Source: Phytohabitans suffuscus
GTDB taxonomy: Bacteria; Actinomycetota; Actinomycetes; Mycobacteriales; Micromonosporaceae
Length of the DNA: 64,000 bases
NCBI RefSeq assembly: GCF_011764565.1
Contig: NZ_AP022871.1
Span: 6,076,320 to 6,140,319 of the forward strand
Reading direction: 5' to 3'
Of this stretch, positions 63,263 through 64,000 are shown piece after piece (the stretch's first letter is position 1; every line of letters begins with the position of its first letter). A program made the position numbers and the translations under genes. A model generated the notes under the pieces. That model had not been told where the DNA came from and did no database searches. It saw only the letters and a list, made by a program, of their open reading frames with translations.

Positions 63263-64000
63263 ATGCTTCTTCCTCGATCCGCGGGCGCCTCTGTCCATGA
63301 TGGACACTTTGAGCTGGTCGAGGGGGCCGGCCTCAGCGCTCCGCCGGCCATCGCCGACCTGGCGCGCGAGCTGCTGCCGCTGCCCACTACGGACGGTGAC
63401 GCCCTGACGTTCCGGATCCGCGACGATCCCGCCCTCGGAGCCGAGGGATACCACCTGCGCGTCACCCCCGAGGGGGTAGCCGCCACCGCCGCCACCGAAG
63501 ACGGTCTGCGCTGGGCGGTGCAGTCGCTGCTCCAGCTCGTCCCGGACGGCGCGCCGCGGCGGCTGCCCTGCCTCGACGTGGTCGACCGCCCGGTGTACCC
63601 GTGGCGCGGCTCGCTCCTCGACGTGGCCCGCTGGTGCCACCCGGTGCCGTTCCTCTACCGGTACGTCGACCTGCTCGCCATGCACAAGCTCAACACCCTG
63701 CACCTGCACCTCACCGACGACCAGGGGTGGCGCTTCGAGGTGCGCAAGTACCCGCGGCTGACCGAGGTGGGCGGCCACCGCCGCGAGTCGCCGGAAGGGC
63801 ACGCGCGGGAGGGGCGCGAGGACGGCGTACCCCATGGGGGTTTCTACACGCAGCGCGAGCTGAGCGACCTCGTCGCGTACGCCGCCCGCCGCGGCGTCCG
63901 GATCATGCCGGAGATCGACCTGCCCGGCCACACCCAGGCGGCGATCGCGGCCTACCCCGAGCTGGGCAACGTGCCCTCGCGGCAGCTCGAGACGCGGACC
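63263..64000 (+). CDS. GH20 beta-N-acetylhexosaminidase (partial, runs off the window)
   Basis: 246 codons are present, open to the edge. The N-terminal GH20b-type domain (FRIRDDPALGAEGYHLRVTP, GLRWAVQSLLQLV) is followed by the start of the catalytic barrel: DVVDRPVYPWRGSLLDVARW, MHKLNTLHLHLTDDQGWRFE, and RGVRIMPEIDLPGHTQAAIA. The catalytic Asp-Glu pair would lie beyond the window. It removes terminal GlcNAc/GalNAc, for example from chitin oligomers or recycled muropeptides. No signal peptide is evident at ATG 63263. Confidence 0.9.
   Translation, partial: MLLPRSAGASVHDGHFELVEGAGLSAPPAIADLARELLPLPTTDGDALTFRIRDDPALGAEGYHLRVTPEGVAATAATEDGLRWAVQSLLQLVPDGAPRRLPCLDVVDRPVYPWRGSLLDVARWCHPVPFLYRYVDLLAMHKLNTLHLHLTDDQGWRFEVRKYPRLTEVGGHRRESPEGHAREGREDGVPHGGFYTQRELSDLVAYAARRGVRIMPEIDLPGHTQAAIAAYPELGNVPSRQLETRT

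Overview
The window is about 72% G+C, with actinobacterial promoters and many GTG starts. It carries a division and cell wall (dcw) cluster, a histidine operon with a PriA-type isomerase, and a c-di-AMP riboswitch ahead of an NlpC/P60 gene. Gene order and protein sequences fit a filamentous actinomycete of the family Micromonosporaceae (Micromonospora/Actinoplanes/Phytohabitans relatives). I cannot name the genus. Peptidoglycan is of the meso-diaminopimelate type, because MurE has the DNPR motif.

Layout. 1-1078: non-coding repeat island with a 156-bp MITE-like insertion. 1079-10967: accessory genes: nhaA, a Bcr/CflA exporter, a methyltransferase, a GGDEF-EAL protein, an I36 inhibitor, an ECF sigma factor with its CU044_5270 partner, and a flavin monooxygenase/FMN reductase pair. 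10968-15090: repeats with a DUF222-HNH gene and a lone DUF397 gene. 15091-22192: DUF427, PemK/MazF-like protein, serpin, C39-like peptidase, small membrane protein, TVP38, gatD-murT. 22450-23500: c-di-AMP riboswitch and NlpC/P60 hydrolase. 23725-42191: MraZ operator, then mraZ-rsmH-ftsL-ftsI-murE-murF-mraY-ftsW-murG-murC-ftsQ, and ftsZ-yggS-sepF-yggT-divIVA. 42471-53585: DUF167, antiporter, DksA-like, lspA, rluD, ParA-like, dnaE. 54477-56104: second large repeat island. 56105-62666: LON-domain gene and hisD-C-B, a linker cistron, a small membrane gene, hisH, a small membrane gene, hisA/priA, hisF. 62788-64000: a small hypothetical gene and the start of a GH20 hexosaminidase.

How the genes work together. 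MurE/F/C, MraY and MurG make lipid II. MurT-GatD amidates it. FtsI/W/Q/L/Z, SepF, YggT and DivIVA build the septum or pole. NlpC/P60 remodels the wall under probable c-di-AMP control. The his block supplies histidine and, through PriA, a step of tryptophan synthesis.

What stands out. (1) A 129-bp linker cistron, present twice, joins murG to murC and hisB to its downstream gene with GTGA overlaps at both ends. (2) A palindromic insertion of about 78 bp lies inside murC. (3) A MITE-like insertion has an empty-site copy elsewhere in the window. (4) murD is absent from its usual place, where a REP-like hairpin sits. (5) Several families of hairpin repeats fill the intergenic islands. (6) At least 14 genes are broken by loss of one base, nearly always in a G/C run. 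This looks like systematic long-read sequencing error, so I annotate these genes as full length with a marked frameshift.
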